Shown here in pieces: positions 20,448 through 31,814 of a stretch of DNA of 64,000 nucleotides (position 1 is the first letter of the stretch; each line of letters opens with the position of its first letter). The translations under genes and the position numbers were made by a program. The DNA lies in the NCBI GenBank assembly GCA_917880885.1, contig OU862931.1, forward strand, positions 17,092,736-17,156,735, in the 5' to 3' direction. The DNA is from Limnephilus marmoratus. Its lineage: Eukaryota; Arthropoda; Insecta; Trichoptera; Limnephilidae. The notes below the pieces were generated by a model. It saw only the letters and a list, made by a program, of their open reading frames with translations. It ran no database searches and had not been told where the DNA came from.

Positions 20448-21539
20448 TTTTCATATTCAGAGTGGTGAAAAAACTACACCAATTTTGAAACACACTTTTA
20501 AAAAACTCAATTTTCTCAAAGAAGCGAACCCTCTATGGCGGGCAATGCTCGAGTGTAATTCCATCTGAAAAGCGGGGAAACTTCAGAAAATATATCCAAC
20601 AATAATAACACGCATTCTCCATTTCAGATACGGAAACAAAAAAAAATGGCAAATTCAATTACGGGATTCTTTGCAGTTCCGGACCCCCAAACGCCTCCTC
20701 TCATAATAACGACTTCAGGCTTCCCAACGGGAAGAATAACTGGAATTCTTCGCTGCGTAGAACGCGTAGGCACTGCGTAAAATCGCACAGGATTCGTTAC
20801 CTTGTATTCTACTCATTTGTAGACCGATTGTGTGGATTTCGAGACTTCAATCGAAACGTTCGCATTGTTTAGAAAAGGCGCTTTGATTGGACATAGTGTA
20901 GGTGTATTTATGTATATTGTAAATTGTGTTAAGAATTAGTAATTATATAAGCCACACATTATATTTTTATTTGAATTGATTATTAAGATTATTTGCTTTA
21001 TTTTGAATTCTGATTTACATTATTTAATTGTATCTATTTTTTTAAATTTAATTTTATTATTTATATTGTAGGTATATGTTAAATTGGAGATTAGATTTAT
21101 TTATTTATTTTATTTATTATGTAATTAAATTTAATTGTTTGTTTTGTGTATTATATTAGAGGCACTGCTAAAACTCAGCTACAATCCAGGAGAAATCCAG
21201 GAGACTTTATGTCCTTTAATTTTTTTTTCTTCTAAATGTCATCACTGGTCACTCAGCCGAGTAGCCGCCTTACTTCTCCCACGCCCCTACCTTTCCAAAA
21301 CCTAGTGATTTTTTAAATTTTTTTAGTTTATTTATTTTTAAAATGTGAAAATTTACAAATTAATAAAATAGAAAATAATATAGATGTAATTTACAATAAT
21401 TCTTAGCAGTAGATTAAACACAAAAGCTATTTGACTATAAATATACCATACTCATACAAATGATGAAAGCCCGGTGGGAGAGAGTGTGCTAACAATCGGA
21501 AAGATCGAGTTTGATACTCATACCTCATCTACACACCAC
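20448..21539. other. No convincing gene; one 44-codon ATG frame
   Basis: An ATG frame at 20646-20780 starts MANSITGFFAVPDPQTPP and ends at a TAA after 44 codons. I do not recognise it and nothing shows that it is expressed. The rest is AT-rich filler. Confidence 0.35.
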
Positions 21540-21705
21540 GCCTTTATTTTAACGTTGCACCACGAAAAGGCTAACTTTCATTGCACAACCGTGTCGAAAG
21601 TACGAACAGTTTGGTCGTAGCTTGGTGACAATCGACACGCTTCCATGCCTTATGGCCCTTTTGTTTCAATCTTCTATGTCCTTTTCAGAACAAGTTGTTT
21701 TCAGT
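21540..21705 (+). repeat. Dispersed repeat family D, copy 1
   Basis: CGTAGCTTGGTGACAATCGA followed by CACGCTTCCATGCC matches 36700-36790 and, reversed, 33850-33960. The family is non-coding in all three copies. Its ends are not resolved. Confidence 0.6.
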
Positions 21706-21732
21706 GATCCACAGTAAATATGAAAATTTTCC

Positions 21733-22462
21733 TTAAGGGCGATTAACCAGCGGCCGAGAATTCAAATTTCGTCGAAAGACAGCCTTGCGATTGTTCCCTT
21801 GCAACTGTACAGGGCGGTTCCGATGTGAAAGATTAATTATTCTCCGTACCAGAATTTCTAAATAATAACTCAATATCGATTTTATTTCAATAAGAATTTG
21901 CTTTGATATATACATCTATTCAAAAATTCTCAAACGTGTGATGATAAAACTATTAAAATTATGTACTTTTTGTAATTATTTTTCTATCGTAATAAGTATT
22001 TATAATTTTTCAATAACGTCTAAGTAAAATAAAAATGTTAAAAAAACTGATATACGTTAGTTTGTAAGACCATAAATAAATAGACAAAATGAAGTATTTT
22101 CGTCACAAAACACATGCTCGGATCTTTTTTTTAAAGATTTTATTTGAACTAAAATTAAAATTCTGACAAGTAGCTTTCCTGGATAATTTATTGATTTATT
22201 TTATTGAATGATTGTTTAATTTGAAATGTGTGTTGTATAATACATAATTTGGTTTGAAAATTTGACAAATCTGTCAACGACCTGCGGTATTACCTTATTA
22301 TACTAAAAATGACATTGTTTATAAAAAAAAAAAAAACTTAACTTTACCAGATAAAAGAACAATCTATCGCAATCGATATTTTTTTTTTGGAAAAAAGTCA
22401 ATAGTCTAAAATTTTATTTAAATATGACATATTTCCGTTTATGTCTGGTTACTCCCTCTTAA
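21733..22462 (-). mobile_element. TTAA-flanked element (piggyBac-like), copy 1
   Basis: TTAA ends at 21733-21736 and 22459-22462 enclose a 730-bp unit that aligns along its whole length, reversed, with 41019-41738 and 61180-61932. The inverted ends share GAG or GGG followed by TAACCAG. TTAA target sites are the signature of piggyBac. No transposase is present, so the family is non-autonomous. Confidence 0.75.
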
Positions 22463-23220
22463 AGTAGTCGAGTCACCTTGCTCCGCGATGAGTTTTCAAA
22501 CTCGCTTACAAAATTCTACATCCTCTGTTAAGCCAACTAGGATATAATTGTCTGTGGCGGTTCACGCTAACGAGACCGGACAGTCGAATGCATGTCTTTT
22601 TCACAGTTGAAAACAGAACACGGTTAAAGTGTTGCGCATCGCGGCAGAGAAGGCGAAACCGGGCTGGCAGGAGGGGAAGAGGATTACAGACTACGGAGAC
22701 TCAGATAATGGAACGATGACAGTGCGACTCTACGCTAAGAGGATTAGTGTAGGTATAAGCCTGTTGTAACTTAGTTATATATTCACAAGCCAGTTATATT
22801 TATTATAACTACAATGCGACTGGCGCACTCCGTGTTGCACGACACGCGGGTTAGGTACATTATGTTAAATTCCACTATGCTACGTATTCATAATAATAAT
22901 AACAATACCTATTCGAATATTCCACGAGTTCCGTGCAAGAGTGGAAAAAAATGTAATTCGAAAAAAGCGCATTGCGCTTGTGACTGCTAAAATGCATTCA
23001 TTTTGAAACAATTAAGAATTATTAAATCAGGCTGTCATCGTGGTTGCTTACGACAAATAAAACGACATTAAATATTACGTGAAAGCTGTGAAATTGAATA
23101 TTTAAATATGTAGACACGGAACAAGTGGTATTGCGTACAGGAAATTGAGCTGCATTTATAGGCACAGGGTTCCTCCTTACAGATCTTTTTTGTACAATAA
23201 AAAACATATAAATTTGTTTA
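22463..23220. other. No recognisable gene
   Basis: GC content rises at 22470-22740 but there is no long frame or motif. Minus-strand frame 23022-23207 is motif-free. Confidence 0.4.
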
Positions 23221-23235
23221 AGACAACTTTTATTT

Positions 23236-23282
23236 TAAAACACTACCGGTTTCAGAAGCACCCTTCCTTCGTCAGGAGAATA
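23236..23282 (-). ncRNA. Hammerhead ribozyme motif of a PLE 3' repeat
   Basis: On the minus strand: CTGACGA (23275-23269), stem II GGAAG with CTTCT (one G-U wobble next to the core), GAA, self-complementary ACCGGT and cleavage base A, then GTG. Core residues fit the consensus. Stem I is weak in this copy. It lies about 30 bases downstream of the stop codon of the GIY-YIG ORF, exactly where PLE terminal repeats carry hammerheads. Confidence 0.7.
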
Positions 23283-23308
23283 TTATAACTAAACTATGAT
23301 ACAGAATG

Positions 23309-23903
23309 TTAGGTGTTTGAGTGGGAGGTGAACAAAGGGGTGGGGGTAATTGCGGGATTTCCGGAAAGAACAGAGCGGTTAATTGGAAAAATATTTAGAA
23401 TGGGACTGAAAGATAAATTAATTTGGTTATTCAAAATACTAGCATTATTTAGGGATTTTCTGATTTCTAGTGCTCCTAAATTATCTAATTTTTTGCTTTT
23501 ATTATTACGGTGAAGAATTTTAACCCCTGTGTCCTTGTTAAAAGTGTGATCTGTGGAAATTAGGTGATTAGCAAATTCTGAAAAATTATTATTATTTAAG
23601 CATCTTAAATGTTCTGTGATTCTAATGTTTACATTTCTAGTTGTTTTACCTATGTATAACGAAGGACAATCATTGCAAAATAGTTGGTAAAAGCCTGAGT
23701 GGCTTAATTTATGATCTCTATCTTTAGTATTTTTTAGTAATTTACCTAAATTGTTATCAGTATAGGACGCTGGTTTAATGTGGGCAGGCAGTATCTTTTT
23801 TTAATATGTATTAAGGTATGTTGATAAAATATTTTGTTATTTACTGATTTGTAAAAGTTTGGTAAAAGCATGTCCCTACGAAAAGCCAGTGTCAGTGTGC
23901 CAG
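23309..23903 (-). pseudogene. Penelope-like element GIY-YIG endonuclease fragment
   Basis: The minus strand encodes the C-terminal part of a PLE protein. GFYQLFCNDCPSLYIGKTTR is followed by RITEHL, the GIY-YIG endonuclease core in its PLE variant (Y, CxxC, YIGKT-R, E-H). The domain continues with NHLISTDHTFN and ends at a TAA at 23309-23311. Upstream, LTLAFRRDMLLPNFYKS is in another frame: a one-base slip in an A-run near 23795-23801 separates the two. The reverse-transcriptase domain is missing, so this is a 5'-truncated copy. GIY-YIG nicks the target for reverse transcription in PLEs. Its partner terminal repeat with a hammerhead follows directly. Confidence 0.85.
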
Positions 23904-23930
23904 CTTAATAAATAATTCTTTAATAAAATA

Positions 23931-24215
23931 TTTAATTAAGTGAAGACAATATTAGCGAAACTCAACCGAAAATCAGGAGTCAGAAATCAGAAAAATCAGA
24001 AAAAGATATTGGCACCTCCGGGAGTCGAATTCAGGACCTGCTTACATGGCAAATGCTCTACCAACTGAGCTACGATGTCTATATCAAATTCGGTTCCTGA
24101 GTTCGAGTCCCAGAGGTGCCAATATCTTTTGCTGATTTTTCTGTCTCCAGATTTTCGATTGAGTTTCGCTAATATTGTTTAATATTTCGCTATATCTTCA
24201 TTTAATTAAATATTA
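23931..24215. mobile_element. Head-to-head pair of SINE family E copies
   Basis: The left copy (23931-24083) is on the minus strand, with a tRNA-like head GTAGCTCAGTTGGTAGAGC and CCATGTAAGC at the anticodon position. The right copy (about 24084-24215) is on the plus strand and starts inside the head at the B box GAGTTCGAGTCCCAG. Both end in TTTAATTAAAT. Single copies are at 40321-40462 and 47625-47705. The two halves form an inverted repeat. Confidence 0.75.
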
Positions 24216-24371
24216 CAATTTGAGGTTTTACTCACAAAGTTAAACAAAAAAATAAACTTAAATCAAATATTGTAAAAATGCTTATAAAATATAGTAATGA
24301 ACGCTGGTACGTTGTAGTACACGCATAGTAACAAGAACTACATGACTGTATGGGAAGTTTTATAGGGTATT

Positions 24372-24481
24372 AAGGGAGGTACTTGACTTATGTGTGTACT
24401 TTAACCAGTGATTCCTGACATTATTTTTACTCCAAATAATGTCAGGAACCGCAGGTTAAATTAAGTCAAGTACGTCCCTGA
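24372..24481. repeat. Inverted repeat hairpin, about 50-bp arms
   Basis: AGGGAGGTACTTGACTTA and CAGTGATTCCTGACATTATTT in the left arm pair with AAATAATGTCAGGAACCGCAG and TTAAGTCAAGTACGTCCCT in the right. The arms have scattered mismatches and the loop is about 10 bases. It may be a foldback MITE. The structure also resembles a pre-miRNA in size, but no conserved seed is known to me. Confidence 0.65.
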
Positions 24482-25584
24482 ATACACTGAATAAAGTTTT
24501 TAAAATAATCTAGATAAATATATATAGGTATTTATGTAAGAGATTCAGACACAATCCGCTGTACGATTATATACACTGCTGTTGTTTTATTTCTCCGAAA
24601 GAGAAAAAAAGGTGAGTTAAGCCTACAGACCAACAAAAACAGACAACAATTTATTATTATTATCTGAAAGCCGACAAAAAATAATCCTCGCTCCGGTAAA
24701 GCATGGTTATTACAATTAATTTTACGATGCGTAACAACGGGCAGCTTCCGAGCTATTATTAATCGTTTATAAAGCTGCGCCGCAAAGAAATATTTTCAAA
24801 TGAATAACTGCCAACGCGGCGTGCGGAATTACAAGGCGGCAAAAAGAACAAACATTCCTCGATAAAGAATCTACAAGAAAACGACGAAAATCTGGCACAA
24901 CAAGATGGAAAGAAACATTTCGTGACAATGATGTGTTAATATCGTTAAAGGGGAGTAATAGAAAGTAGTAACAATGCTTCGAATGTAGGGAAAATAAAAT
25001 ACATTACTTCTTGACGAGTGTAGTGTCGGGAAAGACGCGTTTTATCTGTATTGGAAAGTTCTTGAAAGTAAATTGTTACTTTAAAAAGCTCATCTCAAAA
25101 ATAAGCTCTTTGTGGAAAAAGTTAAGCTTTTCTTTGTGTTTAATACGTTTCTGTTTACATTATAGTGCAGTTGCATAAAATTTATTAAGAAAGTTTGAAA
25201 CATTTCATGTAGATTGAGCCTTTGAGAACATTTTACTCTGAAAAGTATGTAGATATTAAATAACCAAAAGGCAATATCACAAAAATTTTATAACTTACAA
25301 GAATAAAACCTAAATATACAATACCATTATAACAATTCACACTCCATTATATTCAATCGTACCTTACAATATTTTCCGATATAAAAAAAATCATGACCGC
25401 CTTTATTATTTGTATTTGTTTTTAGATCATTCAATGTATTAATTCATAGAATTTTATTAAATAGTATAATGTGGGCCTCAGCACAGTAAAGCATCCAGTG
25501 AGGCATACATTTTCAAATAATTTATTGTTATCAAGTTTAATTGGTAGAACTCCAGTTGTTTTTTTTTATTTCTTTAATATATTC
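24482..25584. other. No recognisable gene
   Basis: AT-rich sequence without motif-bearing frames. A motif at 25440-25510 weakly resembles 4050-4110. Confidence 0.45.
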
Positions 25585-26212
25585 AACTAGCTGACCCGGC
25601 CACGTGTTGCTGCGGCTAACGAAATACAACGCCATCTACTGGACCTGTCCTTCATAAACACCGCCATCCGTTAATTTGCATACAAATCAAATCCACACTT
25701 GCCAGCCCGCTACAGACATTATCCTTCATATATTATACTAGCAGACCCGGCCGTACGTTGCTGTGGCTAACGAAACCTTTATAACCAACGCCATCTGTTA
25801 ATTTGCATTCACAATTCAAATTCACACCGCCCTCTTGCCAGCTGCCCGCTGCCTGAATTGAATATTTGAATTTCTCGACTTTTTTATACTATAATATGAA
25901 TTTATTATACATATAAACCTTCCTCTTGAATAACTCTATGTATTGATGAAAACCACATGCAAATCTGTTGCATAGTTTAAAAGATCTAAGAGCACATCCA
26001 ACGGGAGCGACTTCATTTTATACTATGTAGAGATTTTTCAACCAATTTACACAAAACCTTGACAAATTATATACCTACCTAAATCTTCCTCTTGAATCAC
26101 TCTATCTATTGGTGAAAACAGCATGAAAATCCGTTCAATAGTTTTTGAGTTTATCGCGAACAGACAGACAGACAGACGCGGCCGAGGACTTTCATTTATA
26201 ATATATAGAGAT
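25585..26212 (+). mobile_element. Two nested RTE/SINE-type units (family F)
   Basis: ACTAGCTGACCCGGCCACG at 25586 and ACTAGCAGACCCGGCCGTACG at 25738 begin two units. The second runs through AATCCGTTCAATAG and a (GACA)n run to TATAATATATAGAGAT. The same ends occur at 30808-31132 and, reversed, at 43870-44388 and 50320-50934. This is a widespread non-LTR 3' end in insects. No ORF remains. Confidence 0.7.
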
Positions 26213-26415
26213 AATACTATTATTCAATTTAAAAAACAGTTTATTTATAAACTGCTATGTAATTATTATTACGCGTGACAGCTGTTACCGACAGTTAGAC
26301 AGTTTGATAATGCCTTCAGAAGGCGAAACAGCTGTCACGCGTAATAATAATTATATAGCAGAACTTGTTCATAAATAAGAAACTGTTTTAATAAATTGAA
26401 TAATGGTATTATTGA
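26212..26415 (+). mobile_element. Foldback with a decayed hammerhead core
   Basis: Arms at about 26212-26287 and 26328-26415 pair through ACGCGTGACAGCTGT and an AT-rich outer part. On the plus strand the centre reads TTGATAA (26304-26310), stem II TGCCTTC-AGA-AGGCG, GAA, ACAGCTGT and C. Two core bases differ from CUGANGA (C to T and G to A), so activity is unlikely, but the layout is that of the other hammerhead foldbacks in the window. Confidence 0.6.
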
Positions 26416-26444
26416 ATTAAAAAAAAAAACACAATAATCATCAA

Positions 26445-27211
26445 TCGAGATATTGAAAGAAGGGTGAATGCCGGTAAGGGAACGTACCCATACTACGTGA
26501 CACTTTTAGGGGGGGGGGGTCTTCAAAAGGTCACGCTCCATACAAATGAGCGGCAGGTTGCTTAGGATTTTGGTCACCGGGGGGGGGGGGGTTAAAAATT
26601 GCAAAAAGTTGGTCACGTAGTTTGGGTACGTTCCCTAACTCCATTAATAGTGGACTGAATGCCGTTGGCGCTAATAAAAAACTGTCAAAAGAAGCGAAGC
26701 TAGCAGTCCACAATGGAGTCCTGGTACCTACCCTGATGTATGGCAGTGAGGCATGGAACTGGCAGAGGAAGGATGAAAGTAAGCTGAATGCTGTTGAAAT
26801 GAGATCCCTGAGACGTATGTGTGGTAAAACAATGTATGATCGTGTGAGAAATGTGGATATCCGCAAAGAATGTAAGGCTGATGTAAGCATAATGAGTATG
26901 ATTAAGAAAGGGACCCTCAGATGGTTTGGGCATGTAGAGCGAATGAACGAAGAAAGTAGTGTAAGAAGAATATACGACGCGAATGTGAATGGTAGAAGAA
27001 GTCGGGGACGCCCGAGGAAGACGTGGCACGATCAAGTGAATCAAATACTTGAGTCGGGCCATGTCAAAAGTCAGAACAATAGAAGAGAATGTATGAGACG
27101 ATGTATGAATGTGAGTGAGGCAAAGAGTGTGTGCCAAGACCGAGTTGTTTGGCGGTCCGTCCTCTCTGCCTACCCCTGCGGGGAAACGGCGTGATGGTTA
27201 GTTAGTTAGTT
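26445..27211 (+). pseudogene. LINE 3' end (GTTA-tailed family), copy 2, carrying a PIF MITE
   Basis: The copy begins in the region encoding DIERRVNA (26451-26474), is cut by a MITE and continues with LMYGSEAWNWQRKDESKLN, RRMCGKTMYDRVRNVDIRKE, LRWFGHVERMNEESS and RRSRGRPRKTWHDQV to a stop near 27194. The 3' tail is (GTTA)n. A 13-bp repeat CAATAATCATCAA (26432-26444 and 27212-27224) is the target duplication. This is the best-preserved of the three copies. It retains only the end of the protein, downstream of the reverse-transcriptase catalytic blocks. Confidence 0.9.
26478..26635. mobile_element. PIF/Harbinger-type MITE, copy 3
   Basis: GGGAACGTACCCATACTACGT and the complement at the right end (ACGTAGTTTGGGTACGTTCCC) are flanked by TAA (26475-26477 and 26636-26638). 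The interior has two G-runs (about 26510-26518 and 26580-26591). It interrupts a LINE coding region, which gives an exact empty-site comparison. Confidence 0.9.
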
Positions 27212-27224
27212 CAATAATCATCAA

Positions 27225-28195
27225 ATAATGTTTTAAAATACGTAATGTTACCATTGTATCATGAGACGCTTTTCAGAGAAGGATTTTGTGGGTTTTCAGA
27301 AGGTTAAATTCAGATGAAGAGATTTTCATGTAAACCTAAGAAGCCTACAGGCAAGAAATAAAATCAATTTATATTTCTGCTAATACTAGGAATGTATTTA
27401 TGATATGAAAAATATGATATTATGACTTTAATAAGAGTAGCGTCAAGGTCCTGTACATTGAAATTGAAATTTATTTTTATTTTTTGGTACAGTACATACA
27501 ATAGATACATAAATATAATGAAAGTATAAAAAATAAAACTTAATACAATTATTAAATACAAATATACATATTTTTTTTAAAATATTCTCCCATAATAAGC
27601 AGATGCTTGTGTATACGGGAGGATATATGATATGAAATAAAATTATGATAAAAAAAATATTATTCAATAATTCAATTTCAACAAGTTCGCAATATTTTTC
27701 TTCGTTCGTAGTTACACAAAAGCTTATTTGACGAATGGAGAAAGCGGAGGCCAGGGGAGCAGGAAGCGGGGAAGGTATTATCTAAATTGTCCGTATGAAA
27801 GTGCGGAGAAATTGCCACTCAGCTCCAAGTCTTATTGAGGCCGAACGGGGACCGCTGAAGTTTCCTGAATTTCAGAGCTATTTTCGGGAAAACAAATAAT
27901 ACAATAAGAGGGTAGAAAAGAAAAAACCTAAAAGGAATGACAAAGTTTATTTTAAAATGGGATTTATCCAGAGGCAGAATTTGAGGTTACAGGCTTATTT
28001 GTTGTGACGGAGTCAACATAAAGATAATATCAGTCTGTTTTTAAGGCTTTCGTAAAAATGAAAAAAAATAATTCAATGATATGTAGATAAATATATATTT
28101 AGAGCTCTTGGAAATTACAAAAGAGGAAGGCAGCTCGTTCATATGGCGCTAAATTTTGTCATGTATTGTTAATATGCCCCACAGTTAATTTGATA
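27225..28195. other. No recognisable gene
   Basis: Hydrophobic AT-rich minus-strand frames at 27364-27667 are typical of AT-rich noise. Nothing else is assignable. Confidence 0.45.
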
Positions 28196-28605
28196 GCTAC
28201 CCCTGGTCTGGAGCCCCAAAATACCTGAGAAAAACTCTTGACTCTTTGCAGAAACGGGCGATTCGCTTGATAGATACCCCTACCGTAACAAGCGGATTGC
28301 AATCTTTAGAGCACATGCGTCAGGTAGGTACGCTGGCCTTGTTCTACCGGTACTACATGGAAGTGATGGAAGATGCTCCGAGGAACTAGCATCATTGATT
28401 CCTCCGTCACCTAAGCATAGCTGAGAAACACGTCAAAGCGCGCCCAACATGTGTACACGGTTGACATTTGTCACGTAAGAACGGTCGCTTCCACGACTCG
28501 TTCTTGAGTTTAACAGCTCGGCTGAGAAGTTATTTTCCTCTGAGCCTTGTGTGTGTGAGTTAATATAAAAAAATCAAACTAAAGGAGCAAAAAAAACCTA
28601 TGAAA
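28196..28605 (+). pseudogene. LINE C-terminus with family A-type 3' tail, copy 1
   Basis: The frame reads WSGAPKYLRKTLDSLQKRAIR, SLEHMRQVG and LALFYRYYMEV, a conserved C-terminal block in insect Jockey/CR1-like LINEs. Stops and frameshifts follow. At the end TTATTTTCCTCTGAGCC precedes GTGTGAGTTAATAT and an A-run, resembling the 3' tail of SINE-like family A. A second copy is at 42051-42575. Confidence 0.75.
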
Positions 28606-30807
28606 CAAAAAATTCGTAGGTAATTGTGATGCAAGAATGTTAACGAATCAAAAACTGTGCCAAAGCAAAGTTGAGAGGCGTTCCACTATACCTAGAAGGA
28701 GATTATTCTGGTAAATAGCGTCAATGGAAATAAGTTCAGTTAGTTGCACTAAGCATTAAGATAGCGACAAATAATTCAGAAAATTAAAATATGCAAAACG
28801 ATTATCGAAACACTGTCGAGTTAACAGCCGATGCGCCCACCGTTGCGCGTCGCAAGCCCAGCTGGCACTCAAATAGGATAGGATTTTCACTGGGTTCGGG
28901 ATAGGGACTTGATCTTACGGAACGCGGAGCCAGCGTATCAGGGGTCGTTCAGTACCATAAGCATACGTGACTATAAAGAATATAGAGCATCATTTTGTTC
29001 CAAGAGCAAATCTCCCATAAGTGTAAGAAGAAGATAAGCCAAAATACGGCATGTACAGAGCTACTGCAAGAGAAAAGACCAGATTGGAAAAAACAACCAC
29101 CTCCCTAAGAGAGCAACACTCAGATGGCATTTTGTATACAACAAAACATAAAAAAGTATTTGGTGTAAAAATACCAAAAGAAAATTGAAATTGTTTTGAA
29201 AAATCTCGAAAGGAAAAAGAAAAGTAACTCGCTTCTACCACTTACCTACCCTACCGGAGACAGGAGCAATTTTCTCGATTCACCAAGCTGTGCTCTCTCG
29301 GGACATTGTGGCAATAACCAAGATGACAGTGATATTGACTACAAGTGAAACTTCGAAGACAAATCGGTGTTTTTGACCTGTTTGGCTGTATTTGTCCGAT
29401 TATTAACTTTTATTACATCGCTACTACTTTATATAAAGTGGGTTTCGTTAATGTTGACAAGCTAGCTGCAATAACAGAACAAAGTATGAATTGGTTAGTT
29501 TACAGCAGGGTTTTCTTAAAACAATTATTACTTGCAAGGTTTTGCATAACATTTAACATATAACATTTCAAATACAATTCTTGTTCAATTGAAAGAAAAC
29601 AGCGGATCGGTGGGTTGCCATGAAAGCAAGCTCAGCGGTTGTTCGGCGTATATTTTGCTATGAACATTTAGTCAACATTTTACAGCTTTCCCAGTTAAAG
29701 TAAGAGCCATAAAATTAAGTATTAAGCAAATCAAATAAAGGTTGAACATTACCAGCAAGCATTGATCACATTAAACGGGTCCCTGCACATGTGAAACCAA
29801 GAATGTATTTGTAAAAGACCGAGAGGATTAAGATTAAGATGGTGGATCATGGAGGAATGGAGTTTGGCGAATAAAGCAACGGGGGTAGGTCGGTCCCCGG
29901 CGGGGTAGGAATTTTTATTGAGGCGTCGAATGCCACATTCAGGTTGGAGAGATGGGGGAACCGCATCGGAGCGCCGCAACACGGTTATTTTATTAGATTC
30001 CTGCGGCTAAGGTCACCGGGGCTCACAAGGTGACAGATATATTAGAAAATCGAAAGCGAACAGCGTAATAAAGGCAATAAAAGGTGGAAATGAAATAAAT
30101 TAAGAATAATTAAATGAGATGTGTTCAATTAAGTACATACTTGAAGAAACGTTGCTACATAACAATAAAAAAGTAAAGAAAATAATTTTCTCCGCACTCA
30201 AAGCATCTTCAAAATAACAACCTTTCACATATCGTCCCTTTTGAATAACAAGGTTTTATTTGACACGGCAATGTCATGCGATATTAGGCCTTAGAGATAC
30301 TTACAAAGATCATAATCGCTTAACTTTGCTGTGTCAGATGATGTGGTCGATTATATTAAAAAAGGAAAACTGGTACACATAATATTGGAGATGTTATGAG
30401 AGAGTTCATATTATTTGTGGAATAAACTAGAAACTATCAATATAAAAAAAAATTAAAAAACAAGCAGGCTGAAAAGTTGCATACAACAAGAGACAGAAAA
30501 ATATAATTACTAATATAACACCACTTACCCGCTCTGGTATAAGTAACAGATCGTCACTCCTTCCAGGCTCTCTTTTTTTAATGAACGAATCTGCATTTAA
30601 GTTTGAACCAATCTAGACCTCCAATGTCCCTGCATACAGTGTTAGGAAGCAGTGTACAATGCTTACATAATATACAAAATGCGAAAAATATATTATGATC
30701 AATAATATAAAGCATTTCAAACGTAAAATAATTAAAAACAGAAATATAGGTGACTAGCTCTACAGGGGGGGCTAGCTCTAAAATAAATATTTGAACTTTA
30801 TAAAATA
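28606..30807. other. No recognisable gene over 2.2 kb
   Basis: Several short frames (for instance 29749-29982 and 30578-30868 on the minus strand) show no known motif. I saw no repeat with partners elsewhere. This is the longest stretch in which I recognise nothing, so a single small host exon could be missed here. Confidence 0.4.
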
Positions 30808-31132
30808 CTAGCTGACCCAGCCACGCGTTGCTGTGGCTAACGAAACACAACGCTACGCCATTACCCAACCTTTATAATCAACGCCATCTGTTAAATCAAA
30901 TCCACACCGCCCGCATGCCAGCTCATTGCCCTCTGCCTGCTTGCCAGCCCGCTCCCTTTATTAATATATTTCAACCAGTCTACACAAAACCTCGAAAAAT
31001 TATATACCTAAAAACCTTCCTCATGAATCCCTCTATTTATTGGTGAAAACCGCATGAAAATCCGTTGCGTAATTTAAATGATCTAAGCGCACAAACAGCG
31101 GGAGCAACTTCATTTTATGCTAAGTAAAGAAG
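30808..31132 (+). mobile_element. RTE/SINE-type unit (family F)
   Basis: Starts ACTAGCTGACCCAGCCACGC and contains GTGAAAACCGCATGAAAATCC. The (GACA)n run of the 25.6-26.2 kb copy is lost. Decayed. Confidence 0.65.
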
Positions 31133-31814
31133 GTAATGGATTTATGGACATGATTTTTTGAAAAGAATAACTGTGAAAAGTGTTTTATTAATCTTAATTC
31201 ACGTGGAAGTATATTCCATTTAGGTCCCGATACTCGTGAAACTCAATTCTCAAACTTAGTAAGTATCTACATCAAATTTGTAAAAGCATTACCCCTAAAA
31301 CCTATTTTTGGGCATCATCATTATTTAAACACCACGCCGTCGTAACAACCTAATAGTCGCAGAGCCTTAAAATCGACAGAGTTTAATAAGGCTCTACCAT
31401 AAGATGGTTACCGGATAGAATGAGTCCCTTTAATTTACCCACCGTTCCGGCATTCTGTAGACATTCCGCGCGCCTCCGTATTTGATACGAAATTGGTTCA
31501 TACGTTCCTAAGTGCTATATCCCGACGCGAGAGCCTTCCCGTATTACGTTAAACGTGAAATTACCATACTGTTAAACCCGAATTTCTCCCGGCTTTCAAG
31601 CGCCGAGTTGCTTCTATAGGTACTGATTGAAAGTTACAGTTATGAGGATAAGTTTAGAAGCATCAGGACAAAGCGGGAAATGTGTGTAATTATCTGCGCA
31701 GTAGGTATCAATTTCATTCTTCTAGTCTTCGCTAAAAAGCTTTAGAAAATTGTGGCCAAACCGAGTTAACGCCCATTTACGTTATACCAGTATGAAACGG
31801 TACTTGCTCACCAG
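31133..31814. other. No recognisable gene
   Basis: GC content rises at 31380-31560 without a long frame. Nothing assignable. Confidence 0.4.
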
